Source of the DNA: an uncultured Clostridia bacterium
Lineage (GTDB): Bacteria > Bacillota > Clostridia > Christensenellales > UBA1242
NCBI GenBank assembly: GCA_944372335.1
Contig: CALVYQ010000005.1
Span: forward strand, 18,345 to 82,344
Length of the DNA: 64,000 bases
Direction of reading: 5' to 3'
Positions 47,603 through 57,500 of this stretch are shown here, in pieces. The position numbers and the translations under genes are program-made. The notes beneath the pieces are model-generated. The model had not been told where the DNA came from and made no database searches. It worked only from the letters and a program-made list of their open reading frames with translations. How positions within the stretch are numbered: position 1 is the first letter of the stretch; every line of letters starts with the position of its first letter.

Positions 47603-48367
47603 ATGAAAAATAATTTTATTGATGTTCACGCACATCTTGATGCGTTTGAAGATGTGGAAAAGGTGATAAATGATGCGAAAATAAATGGCGTAGAAAAGAT
47701 TGTAACGGCAGGGTATAACCTTGCTTCTTCTAAAATATGCGTGGAACTTGCAAAAAAGTATCCCGACGTCTATGCAGTTATAGGCTTGCACCCTGAAAAT
47801 ATCGAAGATGAAAACGCAGATTATTTATCAGAATTAAAGGTGTTGGCAAAAAATGAAAAAGTTGTTGGGATTGGTGAAATAGGACTTGATTATCATTATG
47901 GCAAAGATAAAGAAAGACAAAAGAAGATATTTGTGGAGCAGATAGAGATTGCCAATCTTTTGAATCTTCCTATTGTTATACACAGCAGAGATGCGATGGG
48001 CGACACTATGGAAATATTAAAAAAACATAAAGTTAAAAATGGCGGGCTTATGCACTGTTACAGCGGAAGTATTGAGAGTGCAAGGGAGCTAAAAAAACTA
48101 GGCTTTTCTTTTTCCTTTGGCGGAGTTTGCACTTTTAAAAATGCTAAAAATGTCTGTGCTGTCATTGAAGATTTATCAATGGATTCAATTATGCTTGAAA
48201 CCGATTGTCCGTATCTTGCACCTGTGCCACATAGAGGTGAGAGAAATGAACCAAAATATATTCCACTCATAGCAGAGAGGATTACAGAGCTTAAAAATAT
48301 GCAGATTGAAGAGGTGGCAAGAATCACAACAAATAATGCAAAAAATATTTTTAAATTAAAAAATTAA
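47603..48367 (+). CDS. TatD-family metal-dependent hydrolase
   Basis: 254 residues, a TIM-barrel nuclease of the TatD family. The metal ligands appear in DVHAHLDAF, GEIGLDYHYG, VIHSRDA, HCYSGS and LETDCPYL. The RGERNEP signature is also present. Family members act as 3'-5' exonucleases in DNA repair and RNA quality control. It is followed by rsmA on the same strand, a common Bacillota order. The ATG lacks a Shine-Dalgarno site and lies at the predicted transcription start. Confidence 0.92.
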   Translation: MKNNFIDVHAHLDAFEDVEKVINDAKINGVEKIVTAGYNLASSKICVELAKKYPDVYAVIGLHPENIEDENADYLSELKVLAKNEKVVGIGEIGLDYHYGKDKERQKKIFVEQIEIANLLNLPIVIHSRDAMGDTMEILKKHKVKNGGLMHCYSGSIESARELKKLGFSFSFGGVCTFKNAKNVCAVIEDLSMDSIMLETDCPYLAPVPHRGERNEPKYIPLIAERITELKNMQIEEVARITTNNAKNIFKLKN

Positions 48368-48512
48368 TAAAAAATTGGTTAAAAACGAGTAAAAAATTAA
48401 AAAATATGCATTTTTTTATTAATTTTTATAAAAATTCCTTAAAATTGCTATTTTTATAGATAAAAAATATATGAGAAAAATATTAAAAAAATATTTTAAA
48501 TAAGGATAAAAT

Positions 48513-49271
48513 ATGTTTAATTTTAAAAAGAAATTTGGTCAAAATTTTTTAACAGACAAAAATCTTTTAAATGCCATTGTGAAAGATGGAGAAATTAATA
48601 AAGATGATTTTGTCATCGAAATAGGTGCTGGCGCTGGTGCTCTTACCGAGGTTCTTTCAAGTAATGCTGATAGGGTGGTGGCATTTGAAATTGACAGCGA
48701 ACTTAAAGAAACATTAATAGCTTTAAACCTTAAAAATGTCACCTTTCGTTTTGAAGATTTTATGAAGGTTAATTTAGAAGAGTTTGAAGAGCCATTTAAA
48801 GTGGTTGCCAATCTGCCATACTATATCACCACGCCGATAATTTTTAAATTACTTGAAGAGAGTGACAAGATGCTCTCTCTCACTGTTATGATTCAAAAGG
48901 AGGTGGCAGAGCGTATGGTGGCTGACCCGTCTGGAGACTATGGCGTGCTTTCTGTTATGCTTGCTTTCTACGGCGAGGCGAAGATTACAAGAATAGTTAA
49001 AAGAAATATGTTTTATCCAGAACCAAATGTCGATAGTGCTGTCGTTACTCTTAAAGTTGAAAAAAAATATGATATTGACAAAAAAGATTTTTATAACTTT
49101 GTCAAAACTGCTTTTTCTATGAGAAGAAAGACTCTTTTAAATAATCTATCTTCAAAATATCCTAAAGAAAAATTGAAGGAGGTATTTAATGAAGAATTTT
49201 TAAAGCGTAGAGCGGAAAGTTTGACAATTGATGAATTTGTTGATGCCTATAAAAAACTAAATGAAAAATAA
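48513..49271 (+). CDS. rsmA: 16S rRNA dimethyladenosine transferase RsmA (KsgA)
   Basis: 252 residues. It dimethylates two adjacent adenosines in the 3'-terminal helix of 16S rRNA during 30S maturation. The start KKFGQNFLTDKNLL, the SAM-binding loop IEIGAGAGALTE and the catalytic NLPYYITTPI motif are all intact. AAGGA precedes the ATG. It lies 145 nt after tatD across a very AT-rich gap. Length is slightly shorter than average but complete. Confidence 0.95.
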   Translation: MFNFKKKFGQNFLTDKNLLNAIVKDGEINKDDFVIEIGAGAGALTEVLSSNADRVVAFEIDSELKETLIALNLKNVTFRFEDFMKVNLEEFEEPFKVVANLPYYITTPIIFKLLEESDKMLSLTVMIQKEVAERMVADPSGDYGVLSVMLAFYGEAKITRIVKRNMFYPEPNVDSAVVTLKVEKKYDIDKKDFYNFVKTAFSMRRKTLLNNLSSKYPKEKLKEVFNEEFLKRRAESLTIDEFVDAYKKLNEK

Positions 49272-49403
49272 ATTTAAGTTTGCTATAAAAAGTTATTATA
49301 TAAAATCGAAAATATAGAAAAAATGATAGATTTTTCAAGTTTTTTAAGTTAATTTGAAAAATAGTTAAAAAATAGAGATAAAAATTGAAATTATGTAAAA
49401 AAT

Positions 49404-49562
49404 TCACTTTTTGTATATTCGACAGTTTAGAAGATTAGAAAGAGAGCAAGAGATTTGATTGATTAAATCTCTGATATATCTTATTTCCTCGTCATCTTTT
49501 CCGCACGCAATTTCCATAGCAAGATATGTAGCGAGAAGTATCATGCTTTCCTTTTCTTCCAT
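49404..49562 (-). CDS. Small conserved-looking protein (DUF6774-like)
   Basis: A 52-residue ORF (MEEKESMILLATYLAMEIAC, then GKDDEEIRYIRDLINQISCS and a short tail). The pattern of a hydrophobic helix LATYLAMEIA, the turn GKDxEE and a second helix ending QISCSLSNLL resembles the short DUF6774-type proteins of Clostridia, which share a helix-turn-helix layout with LA-x-E/A-A-x-GK/GL. No function is known. The Shine-Dalgarno site is weak. It lies in an otherwise empty 455-nt gap between rsmA and rplI. The composition, less AT-rich than its surroundings, supports a gene. Confidence 0.55.
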   Translation of the reverse strand: MEEKESMILLATYLAMEIACGKDDEEIRYIRDLINQISCSLSNLLNCRIYKK

Positions 49563-49647
49563 ATTTTTTTATATTCTTGCATAAATATTTTGTTTAATTT
49601 TTATAACTTTGACCAAGATAGCAAATTTGAAATTGGCACAAAATAAG

Positions 49648-49684
49648 AAAAAGGAACCTTACAAAATATAGAAGTTCCTTTTTA
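49648..49684. terminator. Bidirectional terminator
   Basis: AAAAAGGAAC (49648-49657) pairs with GTTCCTTTTT (49674-49683). It can end rplI transcription from the right. Confidence 0.75.
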
Positions 49685-49726
49685 TATTAGTTTCAAAAAA
49701 AATAGAACAATTTAACTTTTTTATCT

Positions 49727-50176
49727 TTAATCAAGCAGTGGCAAAACATCGACAGAGAAGGTGGCAGTAATCTCTGGATAGACTTTGGCGGTAACCTTAT
49801 ATACTCCAAGCGTTTTAATTGGCTCTTTGAGTTCAATCTTCTTTTTGTCTAAGTTTATATTGCTTTGAGCAAGTGCCTCAGAGATTTCCTTGCTAGTTAC
49901 AGAGCCAAACATCTTGCCGTTTGCTCCACATTTTATTTTAAGTGTAACAACCTTTCCTTCTATCTCGCTGGCAAGTGCCTTTGCGTTTTTAATCTCCTCT
50001 TGCTTATGGAATTTTTGTGCACTTTTTTGCCCTTGATTTTCATTTAATGCACTGCTGTCAGCAGGCTTTGCTAAGTTGTTCTTGAATAGATAGTTGCTGG
50101 CAAATCCGTCTGCAACATCTTTAATATCTCCTTTTTTACCCGTTCCTTTGATATCTTTAAGTAATACGACTTTCAT
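49727..50176 (-). CDS. rplI: Ribosomal protein bL9
   Basis: 149 residues starting [20 protein letters not shown], the conserved bL9 N-terminal domain that binds 23S rRNA, with the [11 protein letters not shown] segment. The long linker helix and the C-terminal domain ([11 protein letters not shown]) follow. The ATG at 50176 is chosen because AAAGGAG lies just upstream; a longer in-frame extension to 50236 has no family match. It is divergent from a Cys-rich small gene and not in an rpsF-ssb-rpsR operon here. Confidence 0.95.
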   Translation of the reverse strand: MKVVLLKDIKGTGKKGDIKDVADGFASNYLFKNNLAKPADSSALNENQGQKSAQKFHKQEEIKNAKALASEIEGKVVTLKIKCGANGKMFGSVTSKEISEALAQSNINLDKKKIELKEPIKTLGVYKVTAKVYPEITATFSVDVLPLLD

Positions 50177-50255
50177 TTTCACTCCTTTATAGCAATATTT
50201 TAAAGCATTTTTGTTTTGTTTGTCAAGAATTGGCAATAATTTTAGTGGAGGAAAT

Positions 50256-50561
50256 ATGGATATTCGTTGTAGAAAGACAAGTTGTGCCTATAATGACCGC
50301 TATACTTGTAAGGCAAAGGCGATAGATATAACAAGAGCGTGTGTATGCAAAAAGTTTGAAAAGGGCGAAGAGGAGATTGATAAGACAAAAAATATGTTCT
50401 CTCGGACACCAAGTTATGCTCCACAAAGAAAAAGCAAGACGATAAAGATAGAGTGTAATGCACATTGCCTATTTAATAAAAATGGGGCGTGCCAGGCGAA
50501 TGGTATAACATTAAACGATTTGAAAAACAAGCCATATTGTATCACATTTTTAAGAAAATAG
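50256..50561 (+). CDS. Cys-rich protein with two DUF1540-type motifs
   Basis: 101 residues. ATG 50256 is preferred because GTGGAGG lies just before it. Two cysteine clusters are seen: [20 protein letters not shown] ending in CVCKKF, and [20 protein letters not shown] ending in YCITF. Each resembles the short C-x4-C-x6-C...C motif of DUF1540 proteins, common in Clostridia and thought to bind metal. The linker between is basic and low-complexity. Function unknown. Confidence 0.75.
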   Translation: MDIRCRKTSCAYNDRYTCKAKAIDITRACVCKKFEKGEEEIDKTKNMFSRTPSYAPQRKSKTIKIECNAHCLFNKNGACQANGITLNDLKNKPYCITFLRK

Positions 50562-50613
50562 ATATTGACATATAGAAAACTTAGTGATATACTTTCTTTA
50601 AAGAAGGGAAGGT

Positions 50614-51333
50614 ATGGACGAGAAAACACAAAAGAAAAGAAATGTCAAAGATGAAATCTTAGAAAGAATGGCAGTGAAGGAACTTAGAAATTTAATTCCG
50701 GAACTGAAAAATGAAGTTTCCTACACTATAAGTGATATGAAAGATGTCTATAGAGATTACTGTTCGTTTATGATGCAAACAGAGGCTATGAGAGGGGAAA
50801 GATTTAAAAAGATGAGCGAAGCCTACAAAGATATTCTTAATCGCTTGTCAAACTATGCTGGAAAATTAGGTAAGTCTGAGCAAATAAACGATAAAGATTT
50901 GTGCAATGAGCTTCTTATCGATTTTCTTGATATTCATTCAAAATTTGAGAGTTTGTTGTTTGTAAATTTAAGTAAGGCGAAATACTTTGTACCTTTAAAG
51001 GACGAGATAAAGTCGCAGTTAAGAAGCAATGAATTTGTCTTTGAACAAGTTTTTGGCTTGAGTTTCTTCTATGCTCAAAATCGAAGAAAAGTTTTTAATT
51101 ATCAAAAAAGCTATGTCAACTGTAAAGAAGTGGAAAATTATGAGGGAAGTAACGATGGCACACCTTTGCCAGAGGGATATGCCGCAAGTTGCCTACATAA
51201 AGGTATATGGCAGTTTGACACAACAAAAAATAGATATGTTATGCTGACAAAAGAGACGGTTGTGATTGATAGAGAAGAAAAATATAATGACGTCTTAATT
51301 GAAGAAAACACTTCTGAAAGAAATAAAAGATAA
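50614..51333 (+). CDS. Hypothetical helical protein
   Basis: 239 residues, charged and helical through residue 150, then a shorter section with aromatic residues. No membrane segment or signal peptide. TTGACA (50564-50569) and a TATACT-like element (about 50588-50593) give a promoter, and GAAGGGAAGG lies before the ATG. I do not recognise the family. It is followed by the T-box leader of aspS, which has its own promoter. Confidence 0.7.
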   Translation: MDEKTQKKRNVKDEILERMAVKELRNLIPELKNEVSYTISDMKDVYRDYCSFMMQTEAMRGERFKKMSEAYKDILNRLSNYAGKLGKSEQINDKDLCNELLIDFLDIHSKFESLLFVNLSKAKYFVPLKDEIKSQLRSNEFVFEQVFGLSFFYAQNRRKVFNYQKSYVNCKEVENYEGSNDGTPLPEGYAASCLHKGIWQFDTTKNRYVMLTKETVVIDREEKYNDVLIEENTSERNKR

Positions 51334-51347
51334 AATTTGATTTTTTC

Positions 51348-51376
51348 TTGACTTTTCTTAATTATGATGATAAAAT
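51348..51376 (+). promoter_or_regulatory. Promoter of the T-box/aspS-asnS operon
   Basis: TTGACT at 51348-51353 and TAAAAT at 51371-51376, spacer 17 nt, placing the transcript start near 51382-51383. Confidence 0.75.
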
Positions 51377-51381
51377 GCCTT

Positions 51382-51579
51382 TATCAAACGAGGAAGAAAG
51401 AGAGTACTTTCATTTGTGACACACAGAGAGGTAGTGGTTGGTGAAAATTACCTGAAAGATGAAAGGAAAGACGCTTTTGGAGTTTGGAAAACTTAATAAA
51501 AGTGGTCAGTTTTGACAAATTAGGTGGCACCGCGGATATTTTTATTCGTCCTAATGCAATTTTGCATTAGGATTTTTTG
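51382..51579 (+). promoter_or_regulatory. T-box riboswitch controlling aspS-asnS
   Basis: The leader shows stem I (CAAAC near 51385 with GTTTG near 51482; CTTTCAT with ATGAAAG), the distal GGTTGGTG element, and the T-box core AGGTGGCACCGCGG at 51522-51535. It ends in a terminator formed by TCCTAATGCA and TGCATTAGGA followed by six Ts (51549-51578). Uncharged tRNA binding would favour the antiterminator and allow expression. The likely specifier is GAC (Asp) at 51470-51472 in GAAAGACGC, which suits the first gene, aspS; the exact specifier should be confirmed by folding. Confidence 0.9.
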
Positions 51580-51610
51580 TTTTCTAATGCAGTATGAAAG
51601 GAGAAGAAAT

Positions 51611-52894
51611 ATGACAGAGCAAATTTCAAAATTAAAGGAAGGTAAGGTTCGTTTTCAAGGTATGATTGACACTGTGCGTGATAAGAAGAACATTCAGTTT
51701 ATCATACTATCTGACTTTTCGGGCAAAATTCAGGTAACAGTTGATAAAGTGGCACACCCAGAGATTGGGGAAGTCTTTTCGCATCTTCTTACAGGTTCAA
51801 CCGTTTTGGTGGAAGGTGAACTTGTGAAGAGTGAGTATGTGAAGATGGGCGGACAGGAAGTTCTGGCAGAAAAAGTGGAAGTTACAAGCACTGCCGAAGT
51901 CTATCCAATCGGGCCTGAGAGCAATATCGACCAAAGAATTGACTATCGTTGGTTAGATTTGAGGCAGGAGAAAAATCATCTGCTTTTCAAGGTTCAAACG
52001 CTGTTTACAAATGCAATGCGAGAATTTTTGCTTGACAAGGACTTCATAGAGATTCACACGCCAAAACTTATCGGCACGGCCTCCGAGTCTGGTTCTGAGG
52101 TATTCCAAGTAAAATACTTCGACACCTTTGCCTATCTTGCACAAAGTCCACAGTTCTATAAGCAGATGGCAATGTCGGGCGGATTTGGTAGAATTTTTGA
52201 GTGCGGGCCTGTCTTTAGAGCAGAAAAATCACACTCCAAAAAGCACGCCACAGAATTTACCGGCTTCGACCTTGAGTTTTCTAATATTGAATCGTATGAA
52301 GATGTGATGAAATTGGAAGAGGAGATGCTCACCTACGCACTTCAAAAGGTAAGTGAAAAGTATAGTGAAGAGATTAAATCGACCTTTGGCGTTGATGTTA
52401 TAGTTCCAACTTTGCCTTTCCCAAAAATTAAACTAAAAGATTTATACGAAGAACTTGAAAAACGCTATGGCTATACCTGTCCTGAGGAAGAGAAGGACGA
52501 TTTAACAACGGAAGCGGAGAAGCTATGCGGGCAGTTTGCAAAAGATGCGTATAATCACGAATTTTTGTTCGTTACTGACTACGGTGCAAGGAAGAGAGCT
52601 TTCTATCACTTACGAAAAAACGGAGTGCCACAGGGCTATGACCTTATCTGGAAGGGCGTGGAAATCACCACAGGGGCTCAGAGAGAGCATAGGTATGATA
52701 TTTTGAAAAAGCAGGCGGAAGAGAAAGGGCTTGCAAAAGATGTTGAGTTCTATCTTCAATTCTTCAAATATGGCTGTCCGCCACACGGAGGCTTTGGCTT
52801 AGGGCTTGACAGAATCACAATGAATCTGTTGGAACTTCCAAACATCAAAGAATCAATGTTCATATTTAGAGGTCCTGAAAGGATAACTCCATAA
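51611..52894 (+). CDS. aspS: Aspartyl-tRNA synthetase, archaeal/eukaryal type
   Basis: 427 residues starting at ATG 51611, which has AAAGGAGAAG before it; the in-frame stretch upstream is the T-box terminator. After an OB-fold ([19 protein letters not shown]) comes the class II core with motif 2 [21 protein letters not shown] and motif 3 [11 protein letters not shown]. The bacterial GAD insertion is absent and the size is about 160 residues shorter than bacterial AspRS, so it belongs to the archaeal-type branch found in many Clostridia. It may be discriminating because asnS follows, but that cannot be read from sequence alone. Confidence 0.92.
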   Translation: MTEQISKLKEGKVRFQGMIDTVRDKKNIQFIILSDFSGKIQVTVDKVAHPEIGEVFSHLLTGSTVLVEGELVKSEYVKMGGQEVLAEKVEVTSTAEVYPIGPESNIDQRIDYRWLDLRQEKNHLLFKVQTLFTNAMREFLLDKDFIEIHTPKLIGTASESGSEVFQVKYFDTFAYLAQSPQFYKQMAMSGGFGRIFECGPVFRAEKSHSKKHATEFTGFDLEFSNIESYEDVMKLEEEMLTYALQKVSEKYSEEIKSTFGVDVIVPTLPFPKIKLKDLYEELEKRYGYTCPEEEKDDLTTEAEKLCGQFAKDAYNHEFLFVTDYGARKRAFYHLRKNGVPQGYDLIWKGVEITTGAQREHRYDILKKQAEEKGLAKDVEFYLQFFKYGCPPHGGFGLGLDRITMNLLELPNIKESMFIFRGPERITP

Positions 52895-52908
52895 AAGCGA
52901 GGTTAATT

Positions 52909-54297
52909 ATGAAAAGAACAGAACTTAGAGATTTAAACAAAGACTATGAAAAATTTGGTGGCAAGTCTATCACAGTTTGCGGTTGGGCAAGAACGGTGCG
53001 TGATAGCAAGAATATTGCCTTTATTGAACTCAATGATGGTGCGTTTAAAAGCGTGCAGATTGTTGTGGAAAGGGCAAAGGCTAAAAATTATGATGAGATA
53101 GTCAAACAGAATGTCGGCTCCTCTTTTGAAGTTAAGGGCAAGGTTATCTTGACGCCAGAGGCAAAACAGCCTTTTGAGATTAATGCAGATGAGGTGGAGA
53201 TTTTAGGTTCTTGTGAGCTTGACTATCCTCTTCAAAAGAAGCGTCATACCGTGGAATTTTTGAGGACAATTCCGACAATAAGGCCAAGAGGCAATCTTTT
53301 CAATGCGGTGTTTAGAATACGCTCTGTTTCAGCCTTTGCTATTCATAAGTTTTTCAACGAGAGAAACTTTGTCTATGTGCATACTCCAATCATCACGGCA
53401 AACGATTGTGAGGGGGCAGGCGAGATGTTCCAAGTGACCACGCTTGACCTTGAAAACTTACCTAAAAAAGACGGCAAGGTTGATTACAGCCAAGATTTCT
53501 TTGGCAAAAAGGTATCTTTGACCGTTTCAGGACAACTTCACGAAGAGACGATGACACACGCCTTCGGAAAAACTTACACCTTTGGGCCGACATTTAGAGC
53601 GGAGAACTCCAACACCTCACGCCACGCTGCTGAGTTTTGGATGATGGAGCCAGAAATCTGCTTCTGCGACCTTGACGAGCTTATGGACAACGAAGAGGAA
53701 ATGGTGAAGTATGTTATCTCCTATGTTATGGAAGAGTGCAAAGACGAACTTGAATTTTTAAATAAGTTTGTCGATAATGGACTTATTGAAAGGCTAAAAA
53801 ATGTTGTGGAAAATGAGTTTGTTCGACTTGACTACACAGAGGCTATAAAAATACTAGAAAAGGTGCAAGATAGATTTGTCTTTCCTGTTAAGTGGGGCGT
53901 TGATTTGCAGTCCGAACACGAGAGATATTTGACCGAAGAGGTCTATAAAAAGCCGGTCTTCCTTAAAAACTATCCAAAGGATATCAAAGCTTTCTATATG
54001 CGTCAAAACGATGACGGCAAAACGGTGGCGGCTGTCGATATGCTTGTGCCGGGCATCGGAGAACTCTGCGGAGGTAGCCAGAGAGAAGAGCGTCTAGAAA
54101 AATTAAGAACAAGAATAAACGAACTAGGGCTGAAAGAAGAGGACTATAGTTGGTATCTTGACACCCGTAGATACGGCACGAACATTCATTCAGGCTATGG
54201 CTTAGGTTTTGAACGACTTGTGATGTATCTAACAGGCATATCCAACATTCGTGATGTCGAATTCTTCCCAAGAACTGTGGGTTCAATTCAAGGCTAA
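52909..54297 (+). CDS. asnS: Asparaginyl-tRNA synthetase
   Basis: 462 residues. OB-fold [20 protein letters not shown], then the class II core with [19 protein letters not shown] (motif 2) and [16 protein letters not shown] (motif 3), the sequence expected for bacterial AsnRS. It lies 14 nt after aspS and is covered by the same T-box leader, so Asp- and Asn-tRNA charging are regulated together. GCGAGG precedes the ATG. A terminator follows at 54312. Confidence 0.95.
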   Translation: MKRTELRDLNKDYEKFGGKSITVCGWARTVRDSKNIAFIELNDGAFKSVQIVVERAKAKNYDEIVKQNVGSSFEVKGKVILTPEAKQPFEINADEVEILGSCELDYPLQKKRHTVEFLRTIPTIRPRGNLFNAVFRIRSVSAFAIHKFFNERNFVYVHTPIITANDCEGAGEMFQVTTLDLENLPKKDGKVDYSQDFFGKKVSLTVSGQLHEETMTHAFGKTYTFGPTFRAENSNTSRHAAEFWMMEPEICFCDLDELMDNEEEMVKYVISYVMEECKDELEFLNKFVDNGLIERLKNVVENEFVRLDYTEAIKILEKVQDRFVFPVKWGVDLQSEHERYLTEEVYKKPVFLKNYPKDIKAFYMRQNDDGKTVAAVDMLVPGIGELCGGSQREERLEKLRTRINELGLKEEDYSWYLDTRRYGTNIHSGYGLGFERLVMYLTGISNIRDVEFFPRTVGSIQG

Positions 54298-54311
54298 TCA
54301 AATTAGAATTA

Positions 54312-54344
54312 AAAAAGTCAGTAAGTGATTTACTGATTTTTTTA
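54312..54344 (+). terminator. Terminator of the aspS-asnS operon
   Basis: AGTCAGTAA pairs with TTACTGATT, preceded by an A run and followed by a T run. Confidence 0.75.
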
Positions 54345-54450
54345 TTAAGAATTTAATATTGTTATTTAGAAATTTATATAACACACCAAACAAAAACTAT
54401 ATTTATAAAAATAAAATCAGATAATTTGTTGGTATTTTTATGTTATTTAT

Positions 54451-54479
54451 TTTGTATTTTTACCTATTTAATATATAAT
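54451..54479 (+). promoter_or_regulatory. Promoter of the GLUG surface protein gene
   Basis: TATAAT at 54474-54479 with a weak TTTGTA 17 nt upstream; TTGGAG lies before the ATG at 54512. Confidence 0.5.
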
Positions 54480-54511
54480 AAAAATATCATTAAAAATTTA
54501 TTGGAGAATTT

Positions 54512-57500
54512 ATGAAGAGATTTTTGATTTGTCTATTTTCCTTTTTATTTATAGGTTGTTCCATCGCTGGTGGAGCAGTTCTTCTTTCAAATTCTTCATA
54601 TAGCGATGAATATCGGGGGGGGGATTCGTCAAATTCAGAAAATGATGTAACAAAAAATGCTCCAACAAATGAAGACTTTTGGACGGACGAGGGAAATTAT
54701 GCCGACTCCTTCGCTGGTGGCACAGGCATAGAAACTGACCCATATCAAATTGCAACCGCCGAGCAACTTGCCTATCTTGCTTATTTAATAAACGATTCAA
54801 CAACAAATTCTACATATAAAAGCTTATACTATGTTCAAACAGCGAACATAGATTTATCTTTGCACTATTGGGACGCAATTGGCACTTACACAAATGATAG
54901 TTCCTATCTTGCTTTTGCTGGCAGTTTTAATGGTGGCAACTTCACAATCTCTGGGCTTTTTACTCCAAGCGGAAGCACATCAGATTATTCTTATCAAGGT
55001 CTTTTTGGCTATGTGAGAGGAACTTCTTTAAATGCTCTTGCTGATATATTCAATGTTAGAATTGAGAATTCTGATGTGCAGGGATATAATTATGTGGGTG
55101 GAATAATTGGAAGTGCTAGGTATGCTGATATACACGATTGCTATAATTATGGCGATGTGAGTGGTTCTGGCTCCACTGTGGGCGGAATAGTAGGGGGATT
55201 AGACAATTCAATGGCTTATTCCTTATATAATTCTGGCAATATTTCTGGTGTCAGTAGTTGTGGGGGAATTGTTGGAAGCTATATGGGATATTATAGACGA
55301 TGGAGTGGTGGCTATATCAGTCCTGGCTTAGTATTTTATTCTTGTAATTATGGTAATGTAACGGCGACAAATAGAAATGTTGGCGGAATTATAGGTTATG
55401 GTAGAGCTTTTTATTGTTTTAATTCTGGGTATATCAGTTCAGAAACACCAGGAACTTCATATTATGGCGGGATATCGGGATATGGAGATGTTTATACATC
55501 ATATAATATAGGTGATATTAGTGTTGTAAATGGGTCTTATGCTGGTGGGATTACAGGGTATGGTTCGGCACATAACTGTGTAGTTGATGGAGAAATATAT
55601 ACATTAAATAATATTGCTAATGGCGTGTTTACTTCTTTAGGTTCAGCGTATAATTGCTATCGTGGTGAGAATTGCAATTTGGAACTTGTGGAATCAACCA
55701 GCATCAGTCTTTATGATTGTGGCGACTGCACGGAAAGTGATATGAAAGATATAAATTGGTATCTAGCCCCTTCAAACTGGTCAGCAAGTTATCCGCAGTG
55801 GTATTTTGGAAAAGATTGGACTTTTGTTGATGGCGAAAACAACGGCTATCCGGTTCTAACGGCCGTTTATGACGGCGAAAGATTTAACACCACTTGGCTT
55901 GACAATAATTATGCCACTTCTTTTGCAGGTGGTTTAGGCACAGAAACTGACCCATACCAAATAGCAACAGCAGAGCAACTTGCCTATCTTTCCTATCTAT
56001 TAAGCAATCAAGACACCTACAACGATTTCTATAACAAAAACTATCAACTAATTTCAAATATCGACCTGTCAGCATATTGGTGGATACCTATCGGTAGTCG
56101 CGCAAACTCTCTTCCTTTTATGGGCGAATTTGATGGAAATAGCCACACAATTTCTGGCATAACAGTGCAAAGAGATTATAATGACAGTAAGGGGCTTTTT
56201 AGTTATGCTGAGGAGGCGGTTATACACGATTTATCAGTCTCTCGTATGCATATCCAATCTATTATACAAAGTATTTCAGCAACAAGATATAGTGGCGGGA
56301 TTGTGGGTTATGGAGTGTCTTTACATATCTATAATTGCAATTCAAATGGTATGATAACAAGTGAATCAATAGGGGATATTAATGCAAATGCAGGAGGTAT
56401 TGTTGGATATGTAGTAGTGGGCAGTGAAAGCAACAATCCAACTATAATAGAAAATTGTTATAACTATGGAACTATAAACGGACGTCAAGCAGGAGGTATT
56501 GCAGGGTATATATATGGCACTGATGTATATGACGATAGCTTTTTTATAGTAACCAATTGCTATAATTTTGGAAAAATAGGAGAAGTGTTTTGTAATAATT
56601 CATTTAGCGGTCATCTAGGTGGAATAGTTGGTAGTGTTTATATTAATAGTGGCGAAGATATCAATGGATATATAACAAATTGCTATAATATAGGTGAAGT
56701 GGGCTACAATAACACATATTTAACATATCTCGGAGGCATTTGCGGGAGGCTTGAGTTGAGAAGTGGCTCTTGGGGAGACTTATATATGAGCAATGTTGTG
56801 AATTTAGGATATGTAAATACAAGATATAGTTATGATGGGGCGATTGTTGGAACCTATCCTTATGCGAATATCTCAAATGCCTATTGGGGCGGTGATTGCA
56901 CTCTAACAAATGCGTATGCTTCTTCCAACACAACAGGCGTGATAGAAAACACAGGGAGTTGCACGGTTGAAAATGCACAGGACGAAAGTTGGTATGTCAA
57001 TGCTGAGAATTGGAACGAGGAATATCTTTGGGATTTTGCTGACACTTGGGAGATAGTTTCAAATGAAAATGAAGGCTATCCAACTTTAAAAAATGAGGAA
57101 CTAATAGATGTTATAGTTTATCACGACCCTTCTGTTGCCACTTATTCAACAACAGTTAAATATGCCTATGACTTTAAGCACGGAAAGACGTCCAAAGCTA
57201 TTAAAGAGAATATGTTTACAAGAGGCGGATATGTCTTTGCTGGTTGGAGCACAGAGGAGGACGGCAGTGGCGTAAGTTATGAGCCTGGCGAGATATATTC
57301 TGGAAGTGGCTATCTAACACTCTATGCTCAATGGGATATCACAAGCACAGAGATTGTGCTTGATTGGGGAGTTACAACAAGCACAAAGCCAACATCAATT
57401 TGGTTCTGGGACTATACAGGCTACTACTATCTAAATCGCCTTTGCACAAGCAGGATAACAAGCTTAAGTAGTTACATTTCCTCTCCGGGCTTCACATTCA

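Noticed and set aside
50177-50236. 20-residue N-terminal extension of bL9
   Set aside because: bL9 proteins start at MKVVLL and the AAAGGAG site lies directly before that ATG, inside the extension.
51524-51610. 29-residue N-terminal extension of AspRS
   Set aside because: It is translated from the T-box antiterminator and terminator; the proper ATG at 51611 has its own ribosome binding site.
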